Notes under the pieces: generated by a model | Told to the model about the DNA's origin: nothing | Databases searched by the model: none | What the model saw: only the letters and a program-made list of their open reading frames with translations | Program-made: the position numbers and the translations under genes | Shown: piece by piece, positions 1 to 8,837 of the stretch | How positions within the stretch are numbered: position 1 is the first letter of the stretch | Layout of the letters: each line of letters begins with the position of its first letter | Assembly: GCF_004923315.1 (NCBI RefSeq) | Contig: NZ_CP039642.1 | Span: forward strand, 1 to 64,000 | Source of the DNA: Azospirillum sp. TSA2s | Lineage (GTDB): Bacteria > Pseudomonadota > Alphaproteobacteria > Azospirillales > Azospirillaceae | DNA length: 64,000 nt | Reading direction: 5' to 3'

Positions 1-691
1 CCACCGCCAGGAACAGCACGATGTAGCGGATGGCGTAATAGGGCTCCAGCGGCAGCAGCTCCGCCCCCAGCACGCCGCCCAGCGCCGCCAACCCGGTGCC
101 GAGCGCGAAGGTCGCCAGATAGAGCCGCTCCGTCCGGATGCCCAGCGCCGCCGCCATGGCGGGATCATCGACCGCCGCGCGCAGCCGGATGCCGAAATCG
201 GTGCGCTCCAGCAGCCACCACAACCCCAGCAGGGTCGCCGCCCCGGCGGCGATCACGAAGGCGCGGTGGGTCGGGATCGCCTTCGGCCCCAGCTCCACCG
301 TGCCGGTCAGCAGCTCCGGCAGCGGAATGCGCTTCAGCGTCGGGCCGAACAGGTAATTGATGCCCGCGACGATCACGAAGGTCAGGCCGATGGTCAGCAG
401 AACCTGCGCCAGCTCGTTGGCCGAGCCGTAGATGCGGCGGTACAGCAGCCGCTCCAGCGGCAGCGTCGCCAGCACCGTCAGCGCCACCGCCACCACCAGC
501 GCCGCCGCGTAGGGCAAGCCGGCCTCCTGCGCCGCATAGGAGGCGATATAGCCGCCGACCATGGCGAAGGCGCCATGCGCCAGATTGACGACCCGCATCA
601 GCCCCAGCGTCACCGACAGCCCGACGGAGATGATGAAGAGGATCATGCCGTAGGCGACCCCGTCGACGGCGATCCCGAACATGGTTTCCAT
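1..691 (-). CDS. livH: Branched-chain amino acid-type ABC transporter permease (LivH family), 3' end outside window
   Basis: Inner-membrane permease of a LivHMGF-type uptake system. The 230 visible codons start at the ATG at 691 and run off the window edge; the family is usually about 290 aa. The product is a string of hydrophobic helices with family features: an N-terminal GVAYGMILFIISVGLSVT helix, then the conserved MRVVNLAHGAFAMVGGY segment that typifies LivH. It lies downstream of, and on the same strand as, the periplasmic binding protein at 929-2113, so livM, livG and livF would be expected just beyond the left edge. Substrate is not readable from the permease. Because the binding protein faces the pca operon, an aromatic acid is possible (inference). 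Confidence 0.88.
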   Translation of the reverse strand, partial: METMFGIAVDGVAYGMILFIISVGLSVTLGLMRVVNLAHGAFAMVGGYIASYAAQEAGLPYAAALVVAVALTVLATLPLERLLYRRIYGSANELAQVLLTIGLTFVIVAGINYLFGPTLKRIPLPELLTGTVELGPKAIPTHRAFVIAAGAATLLGLWWLLERTDFGIRLRAAVDDPAMAAALGIRTERLYLATFALGTGLAALGGVLGAELLPLEPYYAIRYIVLFLAV

Positions 692-731
692 GATGTGCGT
701 CCGTCTGCGCTGATGCCGGTTGCCGCCTCTT

Positions 732-893
732 ACCCCCACCCCGACCCTCCCCCGCTCTCGGCGGACCAACGGTCCGCCTGTCGCGTCAGCACAAAGCGGA
801 GCTTTGTGCGAGAGCTGGGCGGGGGAGGGAGTTAGTGCCGAAGCGGCGGAGTTCCCTCCTCCGCCCAGCGGGGGAGGGTTAGGGTGGGGGTCT
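732..893. repeat. Composite GC-rich palindromic repeat, copy 1
   Basis: Between livK and livH. Outer arms are a CCCCCACCC / GGGTGGGGG type inverted repeat containing CTCCCCCGC and GCGGGGGAGGG blocks. Inside is a second dyad (GGCGGACC / GGTCCGCC) followed by AAAGCGGAGCTTTG. The same inner insert recurs in the copy at 25518-25687, while the copies at 5324-5430 and 9407-9516 lack it. It fills most of the 237-nt gap between the two genes and could form a strong RNA hairpin that lowers read-through from livK into livH. Confidence 0.75.
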
Positions 894-928
894 AACTCAC
901 CACCACGCCAGCTTCAAAAAGTCCCCCC

Positions 929-2113
929 TCACTTCGCCAACTTGTACCCATAGTCCGGCTGCTTCGGGAACGCCTGCTTCTCGACATTCTCCAATTTGCC
1001 GTCGACCTTCTCCACGGTGCGCAGATAGATCGTCTGGGTGACGTGGCGGCTGTCCGGGTCGATGGTCAGCGGCCCGCGCGGGCTTTCCCAGCTCATGCCC
1101 TTCACCGACTCCACCGCCTTGGCGCCGTCGATCTTGCCGCCGCCGTTCTTGATCATCTGATAGATGACGTGCGTGCCGTCATAGGCGCCGACCGAGGTGA
1201 AGGTGACGGTGTCGTAGGACCCGAACATCTCCTTGTGCTTGGCGACGAAGGCCTTGTTCATCGCCGAATCATGGGCGCGGCTGTAGTTGAAGCTGGTGGT
1301 GATGCCCATCGCCGCGTCGCCCAGCGCCGGCAGGTCCGGTTCCTGGGTCAGGTCGCCGGGGCCGAAGAACTTGATGCCCGCCGCCCGCAGCCCGGTGTCG
1401 TTGAAGGCCTTGGCGAAGGCCAGCGTCGCCGGACCGGCCGGCAGGAAGGCATAGACGGCCTCGGCGCCCGAATCCTTGATCCGCTGCATGAAGGGCGCGA
1501 AGTCGTTGGACTTCAGCGGCATGCGGATGGTGTCCACCACCGTGCCGCCATTCTTCTCGAAGGTGGTCTTGAAGGCGGCCTCGCCGTCGATGCCGGGGCC
1601 ATAGTCGCTGACCGCCGACACCGCCTTCTTGATGCCCTGCTTGGCCATGTATTCGGCCAGCGGCACCGTGTTCTGCCACAGGGTGAAGGAGGTGCGGACA
1701 TAACGCGGCGACTTCTCCGTGATGGCGGAGGTGGCGGCGTTGAAGATCACGCAGGGGATGTTCGCCTCGTCGATCAGCGGGGCGACCGCCAGCGCGTCCG
1801 GCGTGAAGAAATAGCCGGCGAGGAAGGACACCTTGTCCTTGACGATCAGCTCCTGCGACAGCGCCTTGCTTTGTGACGGGTTCGGCTGGTCGAGGTCCTT
1901 GTAGATGAACTCCACCGTGTCGTTGCCGACGGTCTTGCCATGTTCGGCCTGATAGACCTCGATCGCTTCCTTGAAGCTCTTGCCGACCACGCCGAACGGC
2001 CCGGAGAAGGGCGCCACGACACCGACCTTGATGGTGGCGGCGCCGGCCGGACCGGCCGCCAGCGCCAGACCGAACGCCGCACCCAGCAGCGCGTTGCGCA
2101 GAGTCCTCGTCAT
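929..2113 (-). CDS. ABC transporter periplasmic substrate-binding protein (LivK/Peripla_BP_6 type)
   Basis: Solute-binding protein that would deliver ligand to the LivH-type permease downstream. I chose the ATG at 2113 because GGGAGGGAC lies just upstream and a clear signal peptide follows (residues 1-25, hydrophobic core then GPAGA before ATIKVGV). The longer open frame to 2218 has no such features. The product is 394 aa, normal for the family, with the usual opening IKVGVVAPFSGPFGVVG and the periplasmic-binding alpha/beta fold pattern (EANIPCVIFNAATS; AVYAFLPAGPATLAFAKAF). It is transcribed away from pcaI across a 348-nt intergenic region with PcaR-like sites, which suggests an aromatic carboxylate ligand. 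Branched-chain amino acids remain an alternative. Confidence 0.88.
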   Translation of the reverse strand: MTRTLRNALLGAAFGLALAAGPAGAATIKVGVVAPFSGPFGVVGKSFKEAIEVYQAEHGKTVGNDTVEFIYKDLDQPNPSQSKALSQELIVKDKVSFLAGYFFTPDALAVAPLIDEANIPCVIFNAATSAITEKSPRYVRTSFTLWQNTVPLAEYMAKQGIKKAVSAVSDYGPGIDGEAAFKTTFEKNGGTVVDTIRMPLKSNDFAPFMQRIKDSGAEAVYAFLPAGPATLAFAKAFNDTGLRAAGIKFFGPGDLTQEPDLPALGDAAMGITTSFNYSRAHDSAMNKAFVAKHKEMFGSYDTVTFTSVGAYDGTHVIYQMIKNGGGKIDGAKAVESVKGMSWESPRGPLTIDPDSRHVTQTIYLRTVEKVDGKLENVEKQAFPKQPDYGYKLAK

Positions 2114-2218
2114 TGTCCCTCCCACATGTGACCATATGCCCGCGCCGGAACTCCCAATCGCTGGGTCCCGGTCATTGACTGTTGTGTCAACCGTACTGAG
2201 GGATGGACGAACCGTCAA

Positions 2219-2252
2219 GTGCGATATTTGATGTTATGTTCTATAATCGCAC
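2219..2252. promoter_or_regulatory. Putative IclR/PcaR-type operator pair
   Basis: GTTCTATAATCGCAC at 2238-2252 differs at one position from the 15-bp repeat I recall for the Pseudomonas PcaR regulator (GTTCGATAATCGCAC). An inverted, weaker copy, GTGCGATATTTGATG, is at 2219-2233. The pair sits between divergent livK and pcaI. No IclR-family gene is in the window. The remainder of 2114-2461 is AT-richer than its surroundings and holds no gene I can support. Confidence 0.5.
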
Positions 2253-2432
2253 AATATCGACCTTCTATCTAATGCACTGATATGAAAATATTTTTGGTCA
2301 ATATGCAGTGCATAGCACCGCACAAAGTTCATGTTGCGGCGCAATAAGGGCGATAAACGCCCTTCATTTGCCATTTTCGACCTTGACACCAAGCCGCCGC
2401 CATCGCCACTCTGTGCGTAAAGATGATTACTC

Positions 2433-2447
2433 GTGCGATTTTCGCAC
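2433..2447. promoter_or_regulatory. Putative IclR/PcaR-type operator next to the pcaI ribosome-binding site
   Basis: GTGCGATTTTCGCAC is a near-perfect dyad and matches the reverse complement of the PcaR-type repeat at 13 of 15 positions. It ends about 4 nt before the GGAGG of pcaI, so a bound regulator would cover the start of the pca transcript or its promoter. Confidence 0.45.
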
Positions 2448-2461
2448 ACTCTGGAGGTCAT

Positions 2462-3322
2462 ATGGCGAAGATCACGCCCCTGCGCGACGCGGTGGCGAGC
2501 CTCGTGCGAGACGGCGACACCGTCGCCCTGGAAGGATTCACGCACCTGATTCCCCATGCCGCCGGGCACGAGATCATCCGGCAGGGCCGGCGCGACCTGA
2601 CGCTGGTGCGCATGACGCCGGACCTGATCTACGACCAGTTGATCGGCATGGGCTGTGCCGCGAAGCTGATCTTCTCCTGGGGCGGCAACCCCGGCGTCGG
2701 CTCCCTCCACCGCTTCCGCGATGCGGTCGAACAGGGCTGGCCGCACCAACTCGCCATCGAGGAGCACAGCCACGCCGGCATGGCCAACGCCTATGTCGCC
2801 GGCGCCTCCAACCTGCCCTTCGCCCTGCTGCGCGGCTACACCGGCTCCGACCTGCCGAAGGTCAACCCGAACATCCGCTTCGTCGAGTGCCCCTTCACCG
2901 GCGAGAAACTGGCCGCCATCCCCTCCGTCCGCCCGGACGTGACAGTGATCCACGCCCAGAAGGCCGACCGCCGCGGCAATGTCCTGCTCTGGGGCATCCT
3001 CGGCGTCCAGAAGGAGGCGGTGCTGGCCGCCAAGCGCTCCATCGTCACGGTGGAGGAGGTCGTCGACGATCTGGAGGCGCCGCCGAACGCCTGCGTGCTG
3101 CCGGCCTGGGCGCTCTCCGCCGTCTGTCCCGTCCCCGGCGGCGCCTATCCGTCCTACGCTCAAGGCTATTCGGAGCGCGACAACCGCTTCTACAAGGCCT
3201 GGGACCCCATCGCCCGCTTGCGTGAGACCTTCCAGGCCTGGATGCAGCGCCATGTGCTGGACACCGACGATTTCGCCGGCTTCCGCCGCGTGCTGGCCGA
3301 AAGCATGAAGGAGGTTGCGTGA
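2462..3322 (+). CDS. pcaI: 3-oxoadipate CoA-transferase, subunit A
   Basis: With subunit B, transfers CoA from succinyl-CoA to 3-oxoadipate, the penultimate step of the beta-ketoadipate pathway, in the cytoplasm. The ATG at 2462 is chosen because CTGGAGGTC lies directly upstream; the open frame extends 13 codons further without a ribosome site. At 286 aa it is longer than classical PcaI (about 230 aa) and closer to the CatI/glutaconate-CoA-transferase-like branch. The family I signature region is visible as SWGGNPGVGSLHRF (about residues 72-85). It is the first gene of the pca operon, and its stop codon overlaps the start of pcaJ. Assignment to 3-oxoadipate rests largely on operon context. 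Confidence 0.85.
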   Translation: MAKITPLRDAVASLVRDGDTVALEGFTHLIPHAAGHEIIRQGRRDLTLVRMTPDLIYDQLIGMGCAAKLIFSWGGNPGVGSLHRFRDAVEQGWPHQLAIEEHSHAGMANAYVAGASNLPFALLRGYTGSDLPKVNPNIRFVECPFTGEKLAAIPSVRPDVTVIHAQKADRRGNVLLWGILGVQKEAVLAAKRSIVTVEEVVDDLEAPPNACVLPAWALSAVCPVPGGAYPSYAQGYSERDNRFYKAWDPIARLRETFQAWMQRHVLDTDDFAGFRRVLAESMKEVA

Positions 3323-4116
3323 TGAGCACGGCAACGATGGACTTCACCGCGACCGAGATCATGACGGTGGCGGCCAGCCGCCTGCTGAAGGACGGCACCG
3401 TCTGCTTCGTCGGCATCGGCCTGCCCTCCACCGCCGCCAACCTCGCTCGGCTGACCCATGCGCCCGAGGTCGTGCTGATCTATGAATCCGGCCCGATCGG
3501 CGCCAAGCCGACGGTGCTGCCGCTGTCGATCGGCGACGGCGACCTCGCGCTGACCGCCGACACCGTGGTCGGCACGCCGGAAATCTTCCGCTATTGGCTG
3601 CAGGGCGGGCGGATCGACGTCGGCTTCCTCGGCGCGGCCCAGGTCGACCGCTTCGCCAACATCAACACCACCGTCATCGGCCCCTATGACGCACCCAAGG
3701 TGCGGCTGCCCGGTGCCGGCGGCGCGCCGGAGATCGCCTCCCAGGCGAAAGAAGTTTTCATCGTCCTGAAGCACAACCCCAAGGCCTTCGTCGCCAAGCT
3801 GCCCTTCGTCACCTCCGCCGGTTATCTCGACGGCGGTGACGCGCGGGCGAAAGCCGGCATCCCCGGCGCCGGGCCGACGGCCGTCATCACCGACCTCGGC
3901 ATCCTCACCCCCGACCCGGTGAGCAAGGAACTGACCCTGACCGGCATCCATCCCGGCGTGACGGTGGAGCAGGTGAAGGCGGCCACCGGCTGGGACCTGA
4001 AGATCTCGCCCGACCTGAAGACCACCGAAATCCCGGACGCCGAAACCCTGACGGCGCTCCGCGACCTCCAGGCCCGCACCGCAGCCGCCCATGGGCAGGT
4101 TGGCGGAGAAGGATAA
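3322..4116 (+). CDS. pcaJ: 3-oxoadipate CoA-transferase, subunit B
   Basis: Second subunit of the CoA-transferase. Glu55 in the motif YESGPIG is the expected nucleophilic glutamate that forms the enzyme-CoA thioester (family knowledge). The product is 264 aa, again the longer CatJ/glutaconate-type size. The ATG at 3322 shares a base with the pcaI stop (TGATG) and follows GGAGG at 3309-3313; a GTG one codon earlier is a less likely start. The overlap implies translational coupling and equal subunit supply. Confidence 0.85.
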   Translation: MSTATMDFTATEIMTVAASRLLKDGTVCFVGIGLPSTAANLARLTHAPEVVLIYESGPIGAKPTVLPLSIGDGDLALTADTVVGTPEIFRYWLQGGRIDVGFLGAAQVDRFANINTTVIGPYDAPKVRLPGAGGAPEIASQAKEVFIVLKHNPKAFVAKLPFVTSAGYLDGGDARAKAGIPGAGPTAVITDLGILTPDPVSKELTLTGIHPGVTVEQVKAATGWDLKISPDLKTTEIPDAETLTALRDLQARTAAAHGQVGGEG

Positions 4117-4120
4117 GACC

Positions 4121-5323
4121 ATGCGTGACGCTTACATCTGCGACGCCATCCGCACCCCCATCGGCCGCTATGCCGGATCCCTGTCGTCGGTGCGCACCGA
4201 CGATCTTGGCGCCGTGCCGATCCGTGCCCTGATGCAGCGCAACCCCTCGGTCGACTGGGCCGCGGTGGACGACGTCATCTATGGCTGCGCCAATCAGGCC
4301 GGCGAGGACAACCGCAACGTCGCCCGCATGGCCGCCCTGCTGGCCGGCCTGCCCGACGCGGTGCCGGGCACGACGATGAACCGGCTCTGCGGCTCCGGCC
4401 TCGACGCGCTCGCCACCGCCGCCCGCGCCATCAAGGCGGGCGAGGCCGAGCTGATGATCGCCGGCGGGGTGGAGAGCATGAGCCGCGCCCCCTTCGTCAT
4501 GGGCAAGGCCGACACCCCCTTCTCCCGCCAAGCCGAGATCTTCGACACCACCATCGGCTGGCGCTTCGTCAACCCGGTGATGAAGGCGGCCTATGGCACC
4601 GACTCGATGCCGGAGACGGCGGAAAACGTCGCCGACGACTGGAAGATCGCCCGCGCCGACCAGGACGCCTTCGCGCTGCGCAGCCAGGACCGCGCCGCCC
4701 GCGCCATCGCCGACGGCAGCATGGCCCGCGAGATCGCCCCTGTCACCATCCGCACCCGCAAGGGCGAGACGGTGGTGACGACCGACGAGCATCCCCGCGC
4801 CACGACCATCGAGGCGCTGTCGGCCCTGAAGCCCATCGTCCGCCCCGGCGGCACGGTGACCGCCGGCAACGCGTCCGGCGTCAATGACGGTGCCGCCGCC
4901 CTGCTGATTGCGTCGGAGTCGGCGGTGAAGCGTTTCGGCCTGACCCCGCGCGCCCGCATCCTCGGCGGCGCCACCGCCGGCGTGCCGCCGCGCGTCATGG
5001 GCATCGGCCCGGTCCCCGCCACCCGCAAGCTGCTGGAACGTCTCGGCCGCAGCATCGCCGACATCGACCTGATCGAGTTGAACGAGGCCTTCGCCGCCCA
5101 GGCGCTGGCCGTCCTGCGCGAGCTTGGCCTGCCGGATGACGCCGCGCATGTGAACCCGAACGGCGGCGGCATCGCGCTCGGCCATCCGCTCGGCATGAGC
5201 GGCGCCCGTCTGGCAACCACCGCGCTCCACCAGCTCGAACAGTCCGGCGGCCGGACGGCGCTCTGCACCATGTGCATCGGCGTCGGCCAGGGCATCGCGG
5301 TGATGATCGAGCGGGTAAGTTAA
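4121..5323 (+). CDS. pcaF: 3-oxoadipyl-CoA thiolase
   Basis: Cleaves 3-oxoadipyl-CoA with CoA to succinyl-CoA and acetyl-CoA, the last step of the pathway. The protein is 400 aa, the standard thiolase length. The acyl-accepting cysteine is Cys90 in [10 protein letters not shown]. The C-terminal thiolase signatures [14 protein letters not shown] (histidine general base) and CIGVGQG (second cysteine, about 385) are intact. The ATG at 4121 follows GGAGAAGGATAAG, four bases after the pcaJ stop, and is preferred over an upstream in-frame ATG inside pcaJ. N-terminus [19 protein letters not shown] is characteristic of PcaF/PaaJ. Operon context favours PcaF. Confidence 0.93.
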   Translation: MRDAYICDAIRTPIGRYAGSLSSVRTDDLGAVPIRALMQRNPSVDWAAVDDVIYGCANQAGEDNRNVARMAALLAGLPDAVPGTTMNRLCGSGLDALATAARAIKAGEAELMIAGGVESMSRAPFVMGKADTPFSRQAEIFDTTIGWRFVNPVMKAAYGTDSMPETAENVADDWKIARADQDAFALRSQDRAARAIADGSMAREIAPVTIRTRKGETVVTTDEHPRATTIEALSALKPIVRPGGTVTAGNASGVNDGAAALLIASESAVKRFGLTPRARILGGATAGVPPRVMGIGPVPATRKLLERLGRSIADIDLIELNEAFAAQALAVLRELGLPDDAAHVNPNGGGIALGHPLGMSGARLATTALHQLEQSGGRTALCTMCIGVGQGIAVMIERVS

Positions 5324-5430
5324 ACCCCCACCTATCCTCCCCCACTGGGTGGGGGAGGGACTGCCGCCGCCCTCCCGCATCAGCACCAATCCCCTCCCCC
5401 GCCCAGCGGGGGAGGGTTAGGGTGGGGGCA
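5324..5430. repeat. GC-rich palindromic repeat, copy 2, inside the pca operon
   Basis: Occupies most of the gap between pcaF and pcaD. Arms read AACCCCCACC ... GGGTGGGGG, with internal CTCCCCCACTGGGTGGGGGAG and CTCCCCCGCCCAGCGGGGGAG palindromes. It is the short form, without the GGTCCGCC insert of copies 1 and 4. The strong hairpins it would form in the mRNA could lower expression of the downstream pca genes relative to pcaIJF or protect the upstream segment from 3' exonucleases (inference). Confidence 0.75.
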
Positions 5431-5477
5431 CCGTCAGCCGAAACCTGACCAGAACAACCACCACAGGCGGACCCCCC

Positions 5478-6275
5478 ATGCCCTTCCTCGAAGCCGCCGG
5501 CATCACCCAGCATTACGACCTGACCGGCCCGGCCGACGCGCCGGTGCTGCTGTTCGCCAACTCCATCGGCACCAGCTTCCACATCTGGGACGCCGTGGTG
5601 CCCCTGCTGTCACAGCGCTACCGCGTGCTCTGCTACGACATGCGCGGCCACGGCCTGACCCAGGTGACGCCGGTCACCGAGGATGCCGGCTACAGCATGG
5701 ACCTGCTGGCCGACGACGCTGCCGGCCTGCTCGACGCGCTCGGCATCGAGCGCGCCCATGTCTGCGGCCTGTCGATCGGCGGCATGATGGCGCAGCGCCT
5801 CGCCGTCAAGGCGCCCGGCCGAATCCACGGCCTGATCCTGTGCGACACCGCCGGCGTCATCGGCCCGCAATCGGTCTGGACCGACCGCATCGCCGCCATC
5901 CGCGCCCGCGGCATGACCGCGATTTCCGACGGGGTGATGGCCCGCTGGTTCACCCAAGCCTTCCGCGACAGCCGTCCCGACCAGATCCGCGGCTACACCG
6001 CCATGGTCGCCCGCACCACCGAGGACGGCTATGTCGGCTGTTCGATGGCGATCCGCGATGCCGACCTGCGTGCCGCCAACGCCGCCATCACCGCCCCCAC
6101 CCTGGTGATCTGCGGCGAGCATGATGTCGCCACCCCGCCCGATTCCGCCCGCGAACTGGCTGCCGGCATTCCCGGCGCCCGCTTCGAGCTGCTGCCCGGC
6201 GCCGCCCACATCCCCGGCGTCGAAAAGCCGGCGGAGCTGGCCGCCCTGATCGACGGCTTCCTGAGGGACCTGTGA
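5478..6275 (+). CDS. pcaD: 3-oxoadipate enol-lactonase
   Basis: Alpha/beta hydrolase that opens 3-oxoadipate enol-lactone to 3-oxoadipate. The 265-aa product has the nucleophile elbow GLSIGG with Ser99, an acid Asp near 216 (GEHDVATPP) and a catalytic His near 244 (GAAHIPGVEKP). N-terminal segment LLFANSIGTSFHIWD and DMRGHG are typical of PcaD. It follows the repeat-filled gap after pcaF; its stop region overlaps a possible upstream GTG start of pcaC. Identity is strengthened by position among the other pca genes. Confidence 0.92.
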   Translation: MPFLEAAGITQHYDLTGPADAPVLLFANSIGTSFHIWDAVVPLLSQRYRVLCYDMRGHGLTQVTPVTEDAGYSMDLLADDAAGLLDALGIERAHVCGLSIGGMMAQRLAVKAPGRIHGLILCDTAGVIGPQSVWTDRIAAIRARGMTAISDGVMARWFTQAFRDSRPDQIRGYTAMVARTTEDGYVGCSMAIRDADLRAANAAITAPTLVICGEHDVATPPDSARELAAGIPGARFELLPGAAHIPGVEKPAELAALIDGFLRDL

Positions 6276-6289
6276 CGAAGGACCCAGAG

Positions 6290-6688
6290 ATGAAGGATAA
6301 GGATCTCTACGACCGCGGCATGACGGTTCGCCGTTCGGTCCTGGGCGACGCCCATGTCGACCGCTCGCTGGAGCGCGCCACCGAGTTCGACGCCGATTTC
6401 CAGGAGTTCATCACCAAGACCGCCTGGGGCCAGATCTGGACCCGGCCGGGCCTGGACATCCGGACGCGCAGCATGCTGACCATCGCCATGCTGGCGGCGC
6501 TCGGCAAGGACGGCGAGTTGAAGCTGCACATCCGCGCCACCCGCAACACCGGCGTCACCCGCGACGAGGTGAAGGAAATCCTGATGCAGGCCGCTGTCTA
6601 TGCCGGCGTCCCCGCCGGTAACCACGCCATGGCGCTGGCCCGCGCCGTCTATGCCGAGATGGACGAAGAGGACGCCCAACGAGGGTGA
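6290..6688 (+). CDS. pcaC: 4-carboxymuconolactone decarboxylase
   Basis: Decarboxylates 4-carboxymuconolactone to 3-oxoadipate enol-lactone. The protein is 132 aa from the ATG at 6290, matching the usual size of stand-alone PcaC and the typical start DLYDRGMTVRRSVLGDAHVDR. A GTG at 6272 overlapping the pcaD stop is a possible alternative that adds six residues. CMD-family features include the R-S-M-L-T-I-A-M-L strand/helix (about residues 60-70) and the conserved H-x-R-A-T-x-N-x-G segment. Not fused to PcaD, unlike the PcaL form. Confidence 0.92.
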   Translation: MKDKDLYDRGMTVRRSVLGDAHVDRSLERATEFDADFQEFITKTAWGQIWTRPGLDIRTRSMLTIAMLAALGKDGELKLHIRATRNTGVTRDEVKEILMQAAVYAGVPAGNHAMALARAVYAEMDEEDAQRG

Positions 6689-6709
6689 AAAGTAAGGGGT
6701 GAGCCGACC

Positions 6710-8083
6710 ATGACCGCCATCCACCATGCCGACCCGCTGCTCGACCCGCTCTTCACCAGCGACGCGGCGGCCGATGCCTTCTCCCCGACCGCAAGGCTGC
6801 AAGCCATGCTGGATTTCGAGGCGGCGCTGGCGCGGGCGGAGGCGGCGGTCGGCGTCATCCCCGCCCGTGCCGTTCCGGCCATCGAGGCAGCCTGCCGGGC
6901 CGGCCTCTACGACCTGGCCGCGCTGGGGGCGGAGACGGCGCTGGCCGGCAACACCGCGATCCCGATGGTCAAGCACCTGACCCGCGCGGTGAAGGCCGCC
7001 GACGAGGAATCCTCCCGCTACGTCCACTGGGGCGCCACCAGCCAGGACGCGATGGACAGCGGCCTGATGCTGCAGCTGCGCCGCTTCCTCGACGGCCTCG
7101 ACGCCGATCTGGCCGCCCTTGCCGACGGCTTGGCCGACCTCGCCGACCGCCACCGCGCCACGCCGATGGTCGCCCGCACCTGGTTGCAGCACGCCCTGCC
7201 GACCACCTTCGGCCTGAAGGCCGCCGGCTGGCTCGACGCGCTGGGCCGCGACCGCGAGCGGATCACCGCCGCCCGCAACCGCCTCGCCCTGCAATTCGGC
7301 GGCGCCGCAGGAACGCTGGCTGCCCTCGGCGACGCCGGTCCGGCGGTGGCAGTGGCGCTGGCGAGCGAACTGGACCTCCCCCTGCCCGCCCTGCCCTGGC
7401 ACACCAGCCGCGACCGCATCACCGAACTGGCGTCATCCCTCGGCATCCTCGCCGGCACGCTGGGCACGCTGGGCCGCGACATCTCCTTGATGATGCAGAT
7501 GGAGGTCGCCGAAGCCTTCGAGCCGTCCGCCCCCGGCCGCGGCGGCTCCTCCACCATGCCGCACAAGCGCAACCCGGTGTCCTGCGCCGTCCTGCTCTCC
7601 ACCGCCATCCGCGCCCCGGCCCTGGTCGGCGGGCTGCTGGCCGCGCAAGTGCAGGAGCATGAACGCGGCCTCGGCGGCTGGCATGCCGAGTGGCAGGCGC
7701 TGCCCGACCTCTGCCGCCTCGTCGCCGGCGCCGCCCGCCATGCCCGCGAGACCATCGCCGGCCTGACCATCGATGCCGAGCGCATGCGCGCCAACCTCGA
7801 CCTGACCCGCGGCCTGATCCTGGCCGAAGCCGTCACCATGGCGCTGGGCGACCGCATGGGCCGCATGGCCGCCCATTCCCGCGTCGCCGACGCCAGCCGC
7901 CGCGCGGCCTCCTCCGCCCGCCCCTTGCGCGACATGCTGGCCGAGGATGCCGAAGTGGTGCAGGCGCTGGGCGCCGACACCCTCGACCGCCTGTTCGACC
8001 CGCTGAACTACACCGGCTCCGCCTCCCACTTCATCGACCGCGTGCTCGACCACCACCGACAAACACAAGATCGGCAAAGCTGA
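6710..8083 (+). CDS. pcaB: 3-carboxy-cis,cis-muconate cycloisomerase
   Basis: Converts 3-carboxy-cis,cis-muconate to 4-carboxymuconolactone. It belongs to the fumarase/aspartase superfamily, and the superfamily signature GGSSTMPHKRNP is at about residues 277-288. The upstream substrate-binding region VHWGATSQDAMDSG is also visible near residues 103-116. The length of 457 aa is normal. GGTGAG lies 8-13 nt before the ATG. It is separated from pcaC by 21 nt and from pcaH by 25 nt. Confidence 0.93.
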   Translation: MTAIHHADPLLDPLFTSDAAADAFSPTARLQAMLDFEAALARAEAAVGVIPARAVPAIEAACRAGLYDLAALGAETALAGNTAIPMVKHLTRAVKAADEESSRYVHWGATSQDAMDSGLMLQLRRFLDGLDADLAALADGLADLADRHRATPMVARTWLQHALPTTFGLKAAGWLDALGRDRERITAARNRLALQFGGAAGTLAALGDAGPAVAVALASELDLPLPALPWHTSRDRITELASSLGILAGTLGTLGRDISLMMQMEVAEAFEPSAPGRGGSSTMPHKRNPVSCAVLLSTAIRAPALVGGLLAAQVQEHERGLGGWHAEWQALPDLCRLVAGAARHARETIAGLTIDAERMRANLDLTRGLILAEAVTMALGDRMGRMAAHSRVADASRRAASSARPLRDMLAEDAEVVQALGADTLDRLFDPLNYTGSASHFIDRVLDHHRQTQDRQS

Positions 8084-8108
8084 CCGCTCCCAAGGAGGGA
8101 CCCCCAAG

Positions 8109-8831
8109 ATGGACACAGCCGTTCACGAGGCGGAGGGTGATTTCAGCCCCCGCGATTGGGCGCAACACCCGCCCTACCTGTCGCCGCTCTACAAATCGAC
8201 GGTGCTGCGCTCGCCGTCCAAGCCGCTGATCCCGATGAAGCAGTGCCTGTCGGTGCGCAGCGGCCCGGTGTTCGGCCATGACAGCGTCGATCCGCTCGAC
8301 AACGACCTGACGAAGAACGGCCGCGTCAACGGCGAGCCGATCGGCGAGCGCATGATCGTCACCGGCCGTGTGCTGGACGAAAGCGGCCGGCCGGTACCGC
8401 ACACGCTTCTGGAGATCTGGCAGGCCAATGCCTGCGGCCGCTACGTCCACCGCTGGGACCAGCATGACGCGCCGCTCGACCCCAACTTCTTCGGCGCCGG
8501 CCGCTGCATCACCGACGCCGAGGGCCGCTACCGCTTCACCACGATCAAGCCCGGCGCCTATCCCTGGGGCAACCACCACAATGCGTGGCGCCCGGCGCAC
8601 ATCCATTTCTCGCTGTTCGGGCCGTCCTTCCTGACCCGTCTGGTCACCCAGATGTATTTCCCCGGCGATCCGCTGCTGCCGCTCGACCCCATCTACAACG
8701 GGGTGCCGGAGGGCGCGCGCGAGCTGCTGGTCTCCCGCTTCTCCATCGACGTGACCGAGCCGGTGTGGGCGCTCGGCTATGAATTCGACATCGTCCTGCG
8801 CGGACGCCAGGCCACGCCGATGGAGGGCTGA
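8109..8831 (+). CDS. pcaH: Protocatechuate 3,4-dioxygenase, beta subunit
   Basis: Iron(III)-binding subunit of the intradiol dioxygenase that cleaves protocatechuate to 3-carboxy-cis,cis-muconate. The 240-aa product carries the family iron-ligand set: tyrosines in CGRYVHRW (about 112) and KPGAYPWG (about 150), and the paired histidines in WRPAHIHFS (about 163 and 165). The intradiol signature LLEIWQANACGRY precedes them. AGGAGGGACCC lies upstream of the ATG. Paired with pcaG six bases downstream. Confidence 0.95.
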   Translation: MDTAVHEAEGDFSPRDWAQHPPYLSPLYKSTVLRSPSKPLIPMKQCLSVRSGPVFGHDSVDPLDNDLTKNGRVNGEPIGERMIVTGRVLDESGRPVPHTLLEIWQANACGRYVHRWDQHDAPLDPNFFGAGRCITDAEGRYRFTTIKPGAYPWGNHHNAWRPAHIHFSLFGPSFLTRLVTQMYFPGDPLLPLDPIYNGVPEGARELLVSRFSIDVTEPVWALGYEFDIVLRGRQATPMEG

Positions 8832-8837
8832 CCCGAG

